Shown piece after piece: positions 27,306-35,141 of a stretch of 64,000 nucleotides of DNA. Source of the DNA: Streptosporangium pseudovulgare (GTDB lineage: Bacteria > Actinomycetota > Actinomycetes > Streptosporangiales > Streptosporangiaceae); NCBI RefSeq assembly GCF_014648055.1, contig NZ_BMQJ01000009.1, forward strand, positions 248,342 through 312,341, given 5' to 3'. How positions within the stretch are numbered: position 1 is the stretch's first letter; each line of letters starts with the position of its first letter. Under the pieces are notes generated by a model, which saw only the letters and a list, made by a program, of their open reading frames with translations, made no database searches and was not told where the DNA came from. A program made the position numbers and the translations under genes.

Positions 27306-27371
27306 CTCATCCCCATTCTCCGCGGTCTCCTCGCCCCTCTCGTCCCCGTTCTCGGCGGTCTCCTCGCGCCT
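27306..27371 (+). repeat. 33-bp tandem repeat upstream of the phosphatase gene
   Basis: Two copies (27306-27338, 27339-27371) of the pattern CTCRTCCCCRTTCTCSGCGG followed by TCTCCTCGCSCCT, with a decayed third copy after them. Pyrimidine-rich on this strand, so purine-rich in the phosphatase leader. Confidence 0.8.
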
Positions 27372-27544
27372 CGTGGTCTTCCTCCCTGTTGTTCGCGGTT
27401 TCCTCGCTTCTTGCGGAGAGAAAATAGGGATCGAGTTCTCCACACTTCCTCGCTTCGGAGACCGTACGCATACCGGAAAGAACGCGGTTGCAGCAGAGAC
27501 CGTAGACGGCCCGGAACCGGAGAAGAAGTGGTCACGGCGGGGAC

Positions 27545-27900
27545 CGTGAGCGGTCCGGAGGTGAGGAGCTACGGCGCCCGGCCCTGCGCTCTCCCCTGCC
27601 AGTGTGGCCGCAAGGCTACGGCGATCGACTCTGAACCGGAAGCAACGATTGCTTCAGCGTCGGTGAGGGCCGTGGGCCGGGCGGAAAGGGAGCGGCTACG
27701 GCGGGTCCGCCGTACGGCCGGGCAAGTCATGGCGCGGAGGTGGGTGGGTGTTCCGGCCGGCTTCAAAACGCCGGCAACCGTCGCGCCCGACACCAAGGCC
27801 GAAGGCCGGTCGGAACCAGAGCCCAGCCACCACGCCGGCCGGAACACCCACCCACCGCAGCGCGCACCAACGACCGACCCGGCGACCACCGACCCGCCCA
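27545..27900 (-). repeat. Right arm of ~0.4-kb imperfect inverted repeat
   Basis: Mirror of 26284-26680. Frames differ between arms because of several small insertions and deletions, which argues against a coding origin. Together with the left arm it frames the phosphatase gene and its leader (about 0.86 kb loop). Confidence 0.85.
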
Positions 27901-27946
27901 ACCCCAGGGAACCGCGCGGAACACCCACCGCAGCGTGAACAACCGG

Positions 27947-28516
27947 TCAGGCGAGCACCGGTTCGAGCAGCAGCAGGACGCCGAAGATGGCGAACGCGGC
28001 GGCGGCGCCGTACTTGATGACCTTCTCCGGGAGGTGCTTGCCGAGCATCCGGCCGACGAGGATGGCCAGCGCGTCAGCGGCGACCATGCCGACCGTGGAG
28101 CCGATCCAGGTGCCGAGCCAGCCGTGCTGGGTGGCCAGGGTGATGGTGGCGAGCATGGTCTTGTCGCCCAGTTCGGCGAGGAAGAAGGCCACGGTCACCG
28201 CGATGAGCGCCGACTTGACGGCCCGCTGTGCCTTCTGCGCCTCATCATCGGTCAGCTCGTCGCCCCGCAGTGTCCACGCGGCGAAGCCCAGGAACGCGAT
28301 GCCCGCGACGATGGTGATCGCCGTGGTGGGGATCAGGTCACCGGCGATCCTGCCCAGCCCCACGCTGAACAGGTGGACGACGGCGGTGGCGATGGTGATG
28401 CCCGCGAGGACCGGCCACGGCTTGAACCGGGTCGCGAAGGTCAAGGCCATGAGCTGGCTCTTGTCGCCGAGCTCGGCGACGAAGATCACGGCGAGACTGA
28501 TCCAGAACGCTTCCAA
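27947..28516 (-). CDS. TMEM165/GDT1-family (UPF0016) cation transporter, probable Mn2+ exporter
   Basis: 189 residues with six predicted helices and the duplicated family motif E-x-G-D-(K/R)-(S/T): VAELGDKSQL in the first half and LAELGDKTML in the second. The start is TTG at 28516 (AAGGG, spacing 8), giving MEAFWISLAVIF. The upstream leader contains a yybP-ykoY element, so expression should rise with manganese; bacterial members export Mn2+. A monocistronic unit on this strand. Confidence 0.9.
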   Translation of the reverse strand: MEAFWISLAVIFVAELGDKSQLMALTFATRFKPWPVLAGITIATAVVHLFSVGLGRIAGDLIPTTAITIVAGIAFLGFAAWTLRGDELTDDEAQKAQRAVKSALIAVTVAFFLAELGDKTMLATITLATQHGWLGTWIGSTVGMVAADALAILVGRMLGKHLPEKVIKYGAAAAFAIFGVLLLLEPVLA

Positions 28517-28559
28517 CGAGAGTGCCCTTCCGCATGTGCGGCCGGGCCGGAAGGGAGCA

Positions 28560-28720
28560 CCCGGGGAGTCGGGCACGGCTTCGGCCCGGCAGCGGGTATG
28601 TACGACTGCCAGGCCGAAGGTCTCGTCCGCCCGCATCCTCTCGGATGCCGGGCCCGCGCGACCGGGCGCCGGGGGGCGCCAGTGTGTCGATCACGCGATT
28701 GGGACTACTCCCCTTCGGGT
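28560..28720 (-). ncRNA. yybP-ykoY manganese riboswitch
   Basis: Read on the minus strand, the leader begins with the conserved GAAGGGGAGTAG (28705-28716), followed by a variable paired region and the second conserved element GAGACCTTCGGC (about 28612-28624). These two internal-loop sequences are the hallmark of the Mn2+-sensing yybP-ykoY class. A GC hairpin around 28565-28605 (GCCGGGCCGAAGCCGTGCCC) lies between the aptamer and the TTG start and can serve as the expression platform. Confidence 0.85.
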
Positions 28721-28796
28721 GTTTTCTCCCGACTCTAACAGGCGGAGAGGACCGCCTATTCCCCTCCCCGAAGCGCCTCCGCCCGGCCCGCGACGA

Positions 28797-29891
28797 TCAG
28801 TCACCGTCCGGCCGGGGGCTGGCTGCGGGCGACCGGGACGGCGGACCTGTCGTTTCATCCTCCGGGCTCATCGGCCGGCGGGTGCCGGGTGGCGCCGATG
28901 CGCGGTAGTAGGTGAGGAAAACGGCGGCGGCCCAGTTGCCGTCGTCGAGGTCGTTGACCTGGACTACGGCGATGTCGCCGGTGCTGCGGTTGCGCAGGCA
29001 GAAGCTGATACCGGGCTGCGCCTGGGGGAAGCGCACCTTACGGGTGGGGTGCTGAGCCAGTCCGGTGACGCAGTCGTCGACGGTCGGTACGGCGCGACCG
29101 GCCAGGTAGGCGTCGGTGAGTGACTGGAGATCGAAGGCACCGTGGCTGTCCCCGCCCGCGTAGGTGCTCAGGGTCCAGGCGCCCGCCCGGGGGACGACGG
29201 TGCCGGCGATGAGGTCGAAGTACTCATCGGCGTTGCGCACCGACAGCGGCCTGTTGACGTAGACGGGCGTGTACGCGGAGGAGGGCGTACGGCCGCCTCC
29301 GTCGGAGGAGGCCCCGCCCGTGGGCGTCGCGCCGGGGGCCTCGTTCGCCCGGGGAGACTGCGAGGAGCCGATCACCTGCATCGCGTAGACGCCGCCGGCC
29401 GCCGCGAGTACGAGTGCCGCGGAAACCGCCATGATCTTCCTGCGCCACCAGACCGGCCTCTCCGCCCCGGCGGCCGGTGAGGGCGGCTCGGGCGGAGGCG
29501 GGCCCGGCTTCTCCTCGGGGTGCACGGGAGCGCTCCCAGGCGACGCGACGTCCCGCGAGCCGGTCACCGGCGTCTGCCGGGCGGTCGGCCGGAGCGGAAT
29601 CTCCGGCATCGCCACACCCGTCATCGCCGAGCGGGCCCGCGTCCACCGGCGGCGACACTCCTGCACCATGGCCTCGTCACCGGTCATCGCGCGGACCATC
29701 GCCACCGCGTGATCGATCGAGGGCAGCCGCGTGGCGTCCAGAGCGTCCTGCAGCGTGCTGCGTGCCACTCGCGTGCCGGCCTGTCGCGTGCGGCGCTCCA
29801 GTTCACGCAGAGACACGTCTCCGCCTGAAAGCCGCACCTGCCGCAGCCACAGCGCGAAGTCCTCGACCACACCGCGCTCGTCGTCCGCCAT
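28797..29891 (-). CDS. Helix-turn-helix protein with membrane anchor and extracytoplasmic domain
   Basis: 364 residues; ATG 29891 with GGAGG 5 nt upstream. Residues 1-85 are a Xre-like HTH region (DFALWLRQVRLSGGDVSLRE, TRQAGTRVARSTLQDALDAT). A Pro-rich linker leads to one membrane segment (about 183-203, KIMAVSAALVLAAAGGVYAM), and a secreted domain of about 160 residues begins FDLIAGTVVPRAGAWTL and holds two cysteines (VDDCVTGL, ISFCLRN). The outer-domain function is unrecognised. The promoter region carries helically phased GTCCGR repeats, possibly its own binding sites. Confidence 0.8.
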   Translation of the reverse strand: MADDERGVVEDFALWLRQVRLSGGDVSLRELERRTRQAGTRVARSTLQDALDATRLPSIDHAVAMVRAMTGDEAMVQECRRRWTRARSAMTGVAMPEIPLRPTARQTPVTGSRDVASPGSAPVHPEEKPGPPPPEPPSPAAGAERPVWWRRKIMAVSAALVLAAAGGVYAMQVIGSSQSPRANEAPGATPTGGASSDGGGRTPSSAYTPVYVNRPLSVRNADEYFDLIAGTVVPRAGAWTLSTYAGGDSHGAFDLQSLTDAYLAGRAVPTVDDCVTGLAQHPTRKVRFPQAQPGISFCLRNRSTGDIAVVQVNDLDDGNWAAAVFLTYYRASAPPGTRRPMSPEDETTGPPSRSPAASPRPDGD

Positions 29892-29904
29892 GGCGCCCTC
29901 CGGT

Positions 29905-29971
29905 GTCCGGGATCGTCCGGAGGATAACGCCGTAGTCCGAGTCTGTCCGGAGGTTGGCCTGATGTGTCCGG
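29905..29971. promoter_or_regulatory. Helically phased GTCCGR repeats
   Basis: GTCCGG/A starts at 29905, 29915, 29935, 29945 and 29966, i.e. steps of 10, 20, 10 and 21 bp, all in the same orientation and on one DNA face. They fill the region between the leftward HTH-membrane gene and the rightward HicA-like gene. A cooperative regulator binding to an array is the natural reading. Confidence 0.7.
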
Positions 29972-30069
29972 ATCGCTCTGAGATCCGGCGCATGTACGGC
30001 GCACTTGAGGCATCCCCCCTTTCCCCCGGCCGGTCGCATGCGGTCCCGGCCATCTCGAAGGGATGCCCC

Positions 30070-30270
30070 ATGACCGACGGACAGTTCCCTCCCTGGCCGT
30101 GCTCCACAGCCGAAATGATCCGTCATCTCGAACGCAACGGATTTCACCGCGTCCGCAGCCGCCGTCGCATCAAGCTTCGCAACGACCGGGGGCAACCCAT
30201 CACCATGCCCCGCCACCGTCAACTGTCAGAAGACACCTATTACCGAATCCGGCACCTGATCGGCCGGTGA
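30070..30270 (+). CDS. HicA-like small protein
   Basis: 66 residues; ATG with AAGGGA (30057-30062, spacing 7). TAEMIRHLERNGFHRVRSRR and ITMPRHRQLSEDTYYRIRHL follow the dsRBD-like alpha-beta-beta-beta-alpha outline of HicA mRNA interferases (GF...V..., then beta strand, then T...I.R.I). The GSH motif with the catalytic histidine is replaced by RRI, so nuclease activity is doubtful. No HicB antitoxin follows. It is divergent from an HTH-membrane protein. Confidence 0.65.
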   Translation: MTDGQFPPWPCSTAEMIRHLERNGFHRVRSRRRIKLRNDRGQPITMPRHRQLSEDTYYRIRHLIGR

Positions 30271-30363
30271 CCCATTCCGGCCGACGGATGGAAACACCGG
30301 CGCGGTCGGTCCGGATCGCATCGGGCGGCGCAGCGCGGCGCTCGTGACCGTGCCGGAGGCGCC

Positions 30364-30430
30364 GACCGCGACGGGCTCACCGCGGAGCACCAGGCCACCG
30401 CGACAGGTTCACCGAGGAGCGCCGGGGCAC
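30364..30430 (+). repeat. 33-bp degenerate tandem duplication
   Basis: Two similar units (GCGACGGGCTCACCGCGGAG, then GCGACAGGTTCACCGAGGAG) lie between the convergent HicA-like and murB genes. Nothing else is recognisable in this 183-bp gap. Confidence 0.6.
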
Positions 30431-30453
30431 CACGACCCGGCGCTCAGAGCCGG

Positions 30454-31494
30454 TCACAGCCGGACGCCCACCATGACGGGCTCGTTGACCAGCGTGACGC
30501 CGAACCTCTCCCGCACCCCGTCGCGGACCTCCCGGGCCAGGGCGAGCAGGTCGGCGGTCGTGGCCGACAGCTCGGGGTTGGTCAGTGCGAGGGTGTGCTT
30601 GGTGGAGATACGTGCCGCGCCCCGCCGGTACCCCTTGGGGAAACCGGCATTCTCGATCAGCCACGCCGCCGGCACCTTGACCGACCCGTCCGGCATGTCG
30701 AAGCGGGGGAACCCGGGCGCCCGCCGTTCCAGTTCGGCCGCCTCGGCCGCGGACAGCAGCGCGTTGGTGAAGAACGAGCCCGCGCTGCGGCTGTCGGGGT
30801 CGGCGGCGTCGAGGACCATCCCCTTGCCCCGGCGCAGCTCCAGCACGACCTCGCGGGCCCGCGCCACCGGCACCCGCTCGCCGAGGGCGACGCCCAGCCG
30901 TACGGCCAGCTCACGGTAGGCGACCGGACCGGACAGCCCACCCGCCGCCGGCAGCTCGTAGGTGACGGCGAGGACGACGTATCGTCCGGGCTCCTCCTTG
31001 AACACGCTGTGCCGGTAGGCGAACCGGCACTCGTGCGCGGACAGCTCGGTCACGTCACCGTTCTTGCGGTCGTAGACCCGGACGCCGACGACGGTCTGCG
31101 ACACGTCCTGCCCGTAGGCGCCGACGTTCTGGATCGGGGTGGAGCCGACCTGGCCGGGTATGCCGGCCAGGCACTCGATGCCGGAACGCCCCTCGGCCAC
31201 CGCGCGGGCGACCAGCGCGTCCCAGTCCTCCCCGGCCTGGACGGTGAGCCGGTCGCCGTCGGCCTCGATCCCGCGGGAGGCGACCCGGATGACCAGCCCG
31301 TCGAAGCCGTCGTCGGACACGACGAGGTTGCTGCCGCCGCCGAGCACCAGGACCGGCTCACCGGCCCGGTCCGCGGCGGCGACCAGCTCGACGATCTCCT
31401 CCGCCGACCCCGCCTCCGCGAACGCCCCGGCCGGTCCGCCCAGCCCCAACGTCGTGTACGGCGCCAGCCGTACCCCTGCCACCCGCTCAGCCAT
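30454..31494 (-). CDS. murB: UDP-N-acetylenolpyruvoylglucosamine reductase
   Basis: 346 residues; ATG 31494 with GGGAAAG upstream. It performs the NADPH/FAD-dependent reduction that forms UDP-MurNAc. The FAD-binding motif LVLGGGSNLVVSD (about 49-61), GIPGQVGSTPIQNVGAYGQD and the catalytic serine in SAGSFFTNAL are all present, with the type I MurB C-terminal end. It lies near hadAB and rpmG, the usual actinobacterial neighbourhood. Confidence 0.95.
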   Translation of the reverse strand: MAERVAGVRLAPYTTLGLGGPAGAFAEAGSAEEIVELVAAADRAGEPVLVLGGGSNLVVSDDGFDGLVIRVASRGIEADGDRLTVQAGEDWDALVARAVAEGRSGIECLAGIPGQVGSTPIQNVGAYGQDVSQTVVGVRVYDRKNGDVTELSAHECRFAYRHSVFKEEPGRYVVLAVTYELPAAGGLSGPVAYRELAVRLGVALGERVPVARAREVVLELRRGKGMVLDAADPDSRSAGSFFTNALLSAAEAAELERRAPGFPRFDMPDGSVKVPAAWLIENAGFPKGYRRGAARISTKHTLALTNPELSATTADLLALAREVRDGVRERFGVTLVNEPVMVGVRL

Positions 31495-31536
31495 GCACTT
31501 TCCCCAAAAACGCCGGTCTTCGGACCCGCGACCAGC

Positions 31537-32919
31537 CTACGGGGAACCCAGCAGCCTCAGCACGCGCTCGTAGGTCCGGTGCGACTCGCGCTCGCGGTAT
31601 TCGGGATCGACGTCGTGGTAGCCGCGGTGGCGTCCCTCGTGGACCGGGAGCTCGTCGCCGAGGGCGACGACGTTGCCGGGGATGGTGAGGGAGAACTCCA
31701 GGTCGGCGTTGCGGTAGTAGCGCGCCCCGGAGGGGAATCCGCCCACCGACAGCGCGGCGTCCCGCCGGACCGCGAACAGGTGGCCGAGCACCGCCCGGAC
31801 GTCGCCGGGTCCGGCGTCCTTCCACTCCCGGCGGTCCTCACCCGGGTCGACGCCCTTCCAGCCCGCGGCGCTCACCTTGTCGCTCAGCGCCTCGACCAGC
31901 GGGGTGATCGCGTCGCCGTCGAGGACGGTCGAGGTCTCCATCACCACGTGCACGTCGGAGTCGTCGAGCTCCAGCAGCTTGTTGCGGCTCTCGCCCCAGC
32001 CGGCCGTCCCACCCCGCCAGTGCGGGGTCTCGGCCACGTGCCACGCCTGGATCCGTTCGGGGTCGGCGTCGGCGAGTTCCTGCAGGACGGCGCCGGAGCC
32101 GTCCACGTCACCCAGGTCCAGCGCGACGATCTTCGCGTCGGTGTGGGTGAGCAGGGCGCGGACGCACTCGCGCAGGTCGTCGGGCCAGCCGTCCACGACG
32201 AGCCCGACCGTGACGGTCGGCGAGGTCATCGGCTTACGGCCCTCGACCGGGGTGACCTCCTCGTCCACCCGGGAGACGGCCAGGCTCGCGTCCCACAGCA
32301 GCTGCGAGGAGACCATGCGCTCGGGGGCGCGTTCGACGTCGTCGGACCGGCCGAGGAGCTCGGCGCCCTCGGGCCGCGGCCGGGGAGCCGCCTCGGCCTC
32401 ACCGATCCGTTCGGCGTCGAGCTGCCCCACCCCCTCGGGGCGGGCGCCCGGCTCGGCGGCCGCGGCGACCCGTTCGGCGTCGGGCGCGTCGCCCCGGCCG
32501 ACGTCCGCGGAGGCGCCGCGCCCGGCTCCCGCCGCGGCGCCACCGGTTCCGGCCGGTTCACCGGCCCGGGTCTCGCCCCCGGCCTCCACGGTGCCCACGG
32601 CGGCGTCACGGCCGGTGCCGGCGTCGGTGTCGCGGTTCGTGGACGCGGGGATGCCGTGCCCCTCCGGGCGGAGTCCCGCCTCGGCGGACCGCTCGGGCGG
32701 CCTGCCGCCCGCACCCGTCACCGGTACGGAGCTCACCGTGGGCCAGACCTTGAAGGACGGCCTGGGGGCGAGCTCGAACCCGTCGTCGGTGTCGCGGACG
32801 GCCCAGCCCTCGGCTTCGATGTCGTCGCGGAGCGCGTCCGCCCCCGCGTAGTCGCGGTCGGCGCGCGCCCTGGCCCGCCGCTCGGCGAGCTCCGTCACGT
32901 GAGGTGGTACATCGCTCAT
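31537..32919 (-). CDS. Glycosyltransferase-like protein with N-terminal CysRS-tail-like domain
   Basis: 460 residues in three parts. Residues 8-52 (VTELAERRARARADRDYAGA, DALRDDIEAEGWAVRDT) match the short helical tail found at the C-terminus of cysteinyl-tRNA synthetases. Residues 55-228 are Gly/Ala/Glu/Pro-rich and probably disordered. From about 230 a GT-A-like domain begins (TVTVGLVVDGWPDDLRECVR), with HVVMETSTVLDGDAI in the place of the usual DxD region and GHLFAVRRDAALSVGGFPSG, as in family 2-type transferases. Whether it transfers sugar is uncertain because the DxD is not clear. Upstream of murB in the same direction, with a 42-bp gap. Confidence 0.75.
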   Translation of the reverse strand: MSDVPPHVTELAERRARARADRDYAGADALRDDIEAEGWAVRDTDDGFELAPRPSFKVWPTVSSVPVTGAGGRPPERSAEAGLRPEGHGIPASTNRDTDAGTGRDAAVGTVEAGGETRAGEPAGTGGAAAGAGRGASADVGRGDAPDAERVAAAAEPGARPEGVGQLDAERIGEAEAAPRPRPEGAELLGRSDDVERAPERMVSSQLLWDASLAVSRVDEEVTPVEGRKPMTSPTVTVGLVVDGWPDDLRECVRALLTHTDAKIVALDLGDVDGSGAVLQELADADPERIQAWHVAETPHWRGGTAGWGESRNKLLELDDSDVHVVMETSTVLDGDAITPLVEALSDKVSAAGWKGVDPGEDRREWKDAGPGDVRAVLGHLFAVRRDAALSVGGFPSGARYYRNADLEFSLTIPGNVVALGDELPVHEGRHRGYHDVDPEYRERESHRTYERVLRLLGSP

Positions 32920-33004
32920 GCCGGGACGCTACCCACGGACCGGGCGAAGTATCGTCCGGCCCGCCCACCGGCGGATCTTTCCGCGCGGCGGGACCGGGAC
33001 GTGC

Positions 33005-33100
33005 CCGCCGTACGGATCCGCCGACCCCGGGAAAGGCCCGGGACGTCCGCCGTGCGGATCCGCCGGCCCGGGAGAAGCCCCCGGGACGCCCGCCGTACGG
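33005..33100 (+). repeat. 42/43-bp tandem repeat, 2.3 copies
   Basis: Units starting at 33005, 33047 and 33090 begin CCGCCGTRCGGATCCGCCGR and end in CCCGGGACG. They occupy the 218-bp gap between hadB and the glycosyltransferase gene. Inverted CCCGGG arms could form hairpins. Confidence 0.7.
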
Positions 33101-33137
33101 CCCGCGCCCGGAGCGACCCGGCGCGGGCCGGGAGAGG

Positions 33138-33566
33138 TCAGGAGAGCTGGACCACCGCGCGGGCCCGGGAGAGCACGCGGGAGTCGCCGGACCGGGCGGT
33201 CAGCCCGACCAGCACGCGCTTGTCGTCGAGCTTCTCCTCGACGACGCCGCTCACCGTGATGGTCGCCCCCTCGTCGTCGTCCGGGACGACGACCATGGAG
33301 GAGAAGCGCACGCCGTAGTCGACGACCGCGCCGGGGTCACCGGCCCAGTCGGTGAGGAACCGGCCCGCCTGCGCCATGGTGTACATACCGTGCGCGATGA
33401 CGTCGGGCAGGCCGACCGCCTTGGCGAACCGCTCGTTCCAGTGGATGGGGTTGAAGTCGCCGGAGGCCCCGGCGTACATCACCAGGTTGGCGCGGCGGAC
33501 CTGGTAGTCGGCGGCCGGGATCTCCTGGCCCTGCTCAACCTCGTCGTACCTGACAGTCGCGGCCAT
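33138..33566 (-). CDS. hadB: (3R)-hydroxyacyl-ACP dehydratase subunit HadB (MaoC)
   Basis: 142 residues with the hot-dog fold and the hydratase-2 motif GDFNPIHWNERFA (catalytic D and H). It dehydrates 3-hydroxyacyl-ACP in FAS-II elongation as a heterodimer with the non-catalytic HadA. One base separates it from the hadA stop, and GGAGG lies inside the hadA end, so both are coupled. Confidence 0.9.
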   Translation of the reverse strand: MAATVRYDEVEQGQEIPAADYQVRRANLVMYAGASGDFNPIHWNERFAKAVGLPDVIAHGMYTMAQAGRFLTDWAGDPGAVVDYGVRFSSMVVVPDDDEGATITVSGVVEEKLDDKRVLVGLTARSGDSRVLSRARAVVQLS

Positions 33567-33567
33567 C

Positions 33568-34014
33568 TCAGCTCGCCCCTCCGCGCTCGACGATGGTGTT
33601 GTAGGTCGTGCAGACGGGCTCGCCGTCGACCGTGGTGACGTCGCTTTTGACCGTGATGAGCTCGTTGCGGCCCACGCTGCGGATGTCGGTCACGGTGGAG
33701 ACGCTGACCAGCTCGTCACCGGCGTGGATCGGCCGGTGGTACTCGAAGCGCTGCTCGCCGTGGACCACCATGGCGAAGTTCAGGCCCAGCTCGGGGTCGG
33801 CCAGGATCGACCCGCCGGAGAGGCTGAACACGATGGGGAAGGTGGGCGGCGCGATCACGTCGGGGTGGCCGGCGGCCTGAGCGGCCTCCCGGTCGCGGTA
33901 GACCGGGTTGTTGTCGCCGATCGCCGCCGCGAACTCCTTGATCTTCACGCGGCTGACCTCGTAGGGCGGGGAGGGCGCGGACGCCCGACCGACGAAGTCG
34001 CGGTTCAGAGCCAT
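33568..34014 (-). CDS. hadA: (3R)-hydroxyacyl-ACP dehydratase subunit HadA (MaoC N-terminal type)
   Basis: 148 residues. ALNRDFVGRASAPSPPYEVS and IGDNNPVYRDREAAQAAGHPD with VIAPPTFPIVF are characteristic of the UPF0336/FAS1-like HadA family; the hydratase histidine is replaced (NNPVY). Two ATGs are adjacent; the second (34014) is favoured because AAAGGAG (34019-34025) would be too close to the first. It lies downstream of rpmG on the same strand, a conserved actinobacterial order. Confidence 0.9.
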   Translation of the reverse strand: MALNRDFVGRASAPSPPYEVSRVKIKEFAAAIGDNNPVYRDREAAQAAGHPDVIAPPTFPIVFSLSGGSILADPELGLNFAMVVHGEQRFEYHRPIHAGDELVSVSTVTDIRSVGRNELITVKSDVTTVDGEPVCTTYNTIVERGGAS

Positions 34015-34339
34015 CATGCTCCTTTACGGTTACCGAGCTGGTGAGACCGACGGTGACAAGAGCCCTGCGCTCCCGCCCCGTGACCGGTCATCCAGAAACC
34101 GTAACCCGGTCCGCGGGCGGCACCGGCTGTCGGGCGCGGTCAACGCCCGGCCGGGAAAGCTGTCCGGACACGACAACCTCCGGGCACGACGATCTCCGGG
34201 CGTGATGACCGCCCGGACGCGGCAACCGTCCAGACGCGACGAACCGGCGCCCGATGTCGGGACGCCGGTTCGTCGTCGGTATGGAATGCCGCTGAAGCGG
34301 GCCTCACCCGGTGGGGACCGGTGGGCCTCGCCGGGAGAC
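34015..34339 (-). other. Spacer between rpmG and hadA
   Basis: 325 bp. It contains the rpmG terminator hairpin and a decayed approximately 20-bp repeat (variants of CCGGACACGACAACCTCCGG, 34155-34230). No gene seen. Confidence 0.5.
34237..34275 (-). terminator. Hairpin terminator after rpmG
   Basis: CGACGAACCGGCG (34237-34249) pairs perfectly with CGCCGGTTCGTCG (34263-34275): a 13-bp stem with a 13-nt loop, about 65 bp after the rpmG stop. Confidence 0.65.
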
Positions 34340-34504
34340 CTAGCGGGTCTCGCGGTGCGCCTGGTGCGTCTTGCAGTTGGGGCAGTACTTCTTCAGCTCA
34401 AGCCGATCCGGGTCGTTGCGCCGGTTCTTCCGCGTGATGTAGTTGCGGTGCTTGCACTCCTGGCAGGCCAGCGTGATCTTCGGCCTAACGTCGGTGGCAG
34501 CCAC
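34340..34504 (-). CDS. rpmG: 50S ribosomal protein L33
   Basis: 54 residues from GTG 34504 (AAAGG upstream). [20 protein letters not shown] and [14 protein letters not shown] with two CxxC pairs define the zinc-binding form of L33. It lies between tRNA-Met and hadA, the conserved actinobacterial arrangement. Confidence 0.96.
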   Translation of the reverse strand: MAATDVRPKITLACQECKHRNYITRKNRRNDPDRLELKKYCPNCKTHQAHRETR

Positions 34505-34577
34505 TTGGGAGTGCCTTTCTACGTTCGGGACTGGGACAACCCACACCGGTGCCCCTGCTGGGAGACCGGGAGGGTAG

Positions 34578-34651
34578 TAGCGGAGGCCGGACTTGAACCG
34601 GCGACACAACGATTATGAGCCGTTTGCTCTGCCTGACTGAGCTACTCCGCC
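34578..34651 (-). tRNA. tRNA-Met (CAT), elongator type
   Basis: 74 nt without CCA. The acceptor GGCGGAG pairs with CTCCGCT, the D-arm is GCTCAGTCAGGCAGAGC, the anticodon loop CTCATAA carries CAT, and the T-arm is CCGGTTCAAGTCCGG. It has a paired (G-U) first position, unlike initiator tRNA. It lies directly upstream of rpmG. Confidence 0.95.
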
Positions 34652-35141
34652 TTGAGGCCGACTGACATCGGCCGACCCCGATAGGATACCCGACCCGCGG
34701 AGTGACTGCGCACTCGTGCAGGTCGGGGCACTCTTTTCTGGGTTTCCCCAGTATGACCGCCCGCACGCCGGGAGTCACGGGAGTTTTCCGGCCCCGCGAG
34801 CCGCGCCCGGACCGGGCTCCCGCCCATCGGCGGGTCCTCCCTGATCACAGGCCAGGCTACCAGCGGCCGGAGGCCGGCGCGAACCGCCCGGCCCCTCCGG
34901 ATCGCCGTACGGCGGGCGCCCACCGGGCACCGGTCCGGCACCGCGCGCCCCGGCCGGCCCCACGTCCCGGACACCGATCCGGCACCGCGCCCCTGCCGGC
35001 CCCGCGCCCCCGGGCCCCGGGCCCCGGGCCCCGGGACCGGCGTACGGCGGCATCCGCCCCGCGAGCCGCCGGTCGGTAGGATCCGGCCGTACACGATCAA
35101 GGAATCCGGCGTGAAGCCGAAGATCCCACCGGGAGGTCATC
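34652..35141 (-). other. Intergenic region between tRNA-Met and deaminase
   Basis: 490 bp without a gene I can support. A 7-bp simple repeat (CGGGCCC) runs at 35010-35035, and a pair of CCGGCACCGCGC repeats precede it. GGTATCCTATC on the minus strand just before tRNA-Met may be its -10 region. Confidence 0.5.

Larger units (their letters stand above)
27275..27946 (+). other. Gene-free region with repeats upstream of the phosphatase gene
   Basis: 672 bp. It holds the 33-bp tandem repeat, several diverged copies of a GGGACCGTGRGC...CTACGGCG element (near 27500, 27541 and 27666) and the right arm of the inverted repeat. I see no convincing gene. Confidence 0.55.

Noticed and set aside
33005-33100. 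Coding extension of hadB or the glycosyltransferase into the repeat
   Set aside because: The 42/43-bp periods shift frame, and both genes have well-placed conserved ends.
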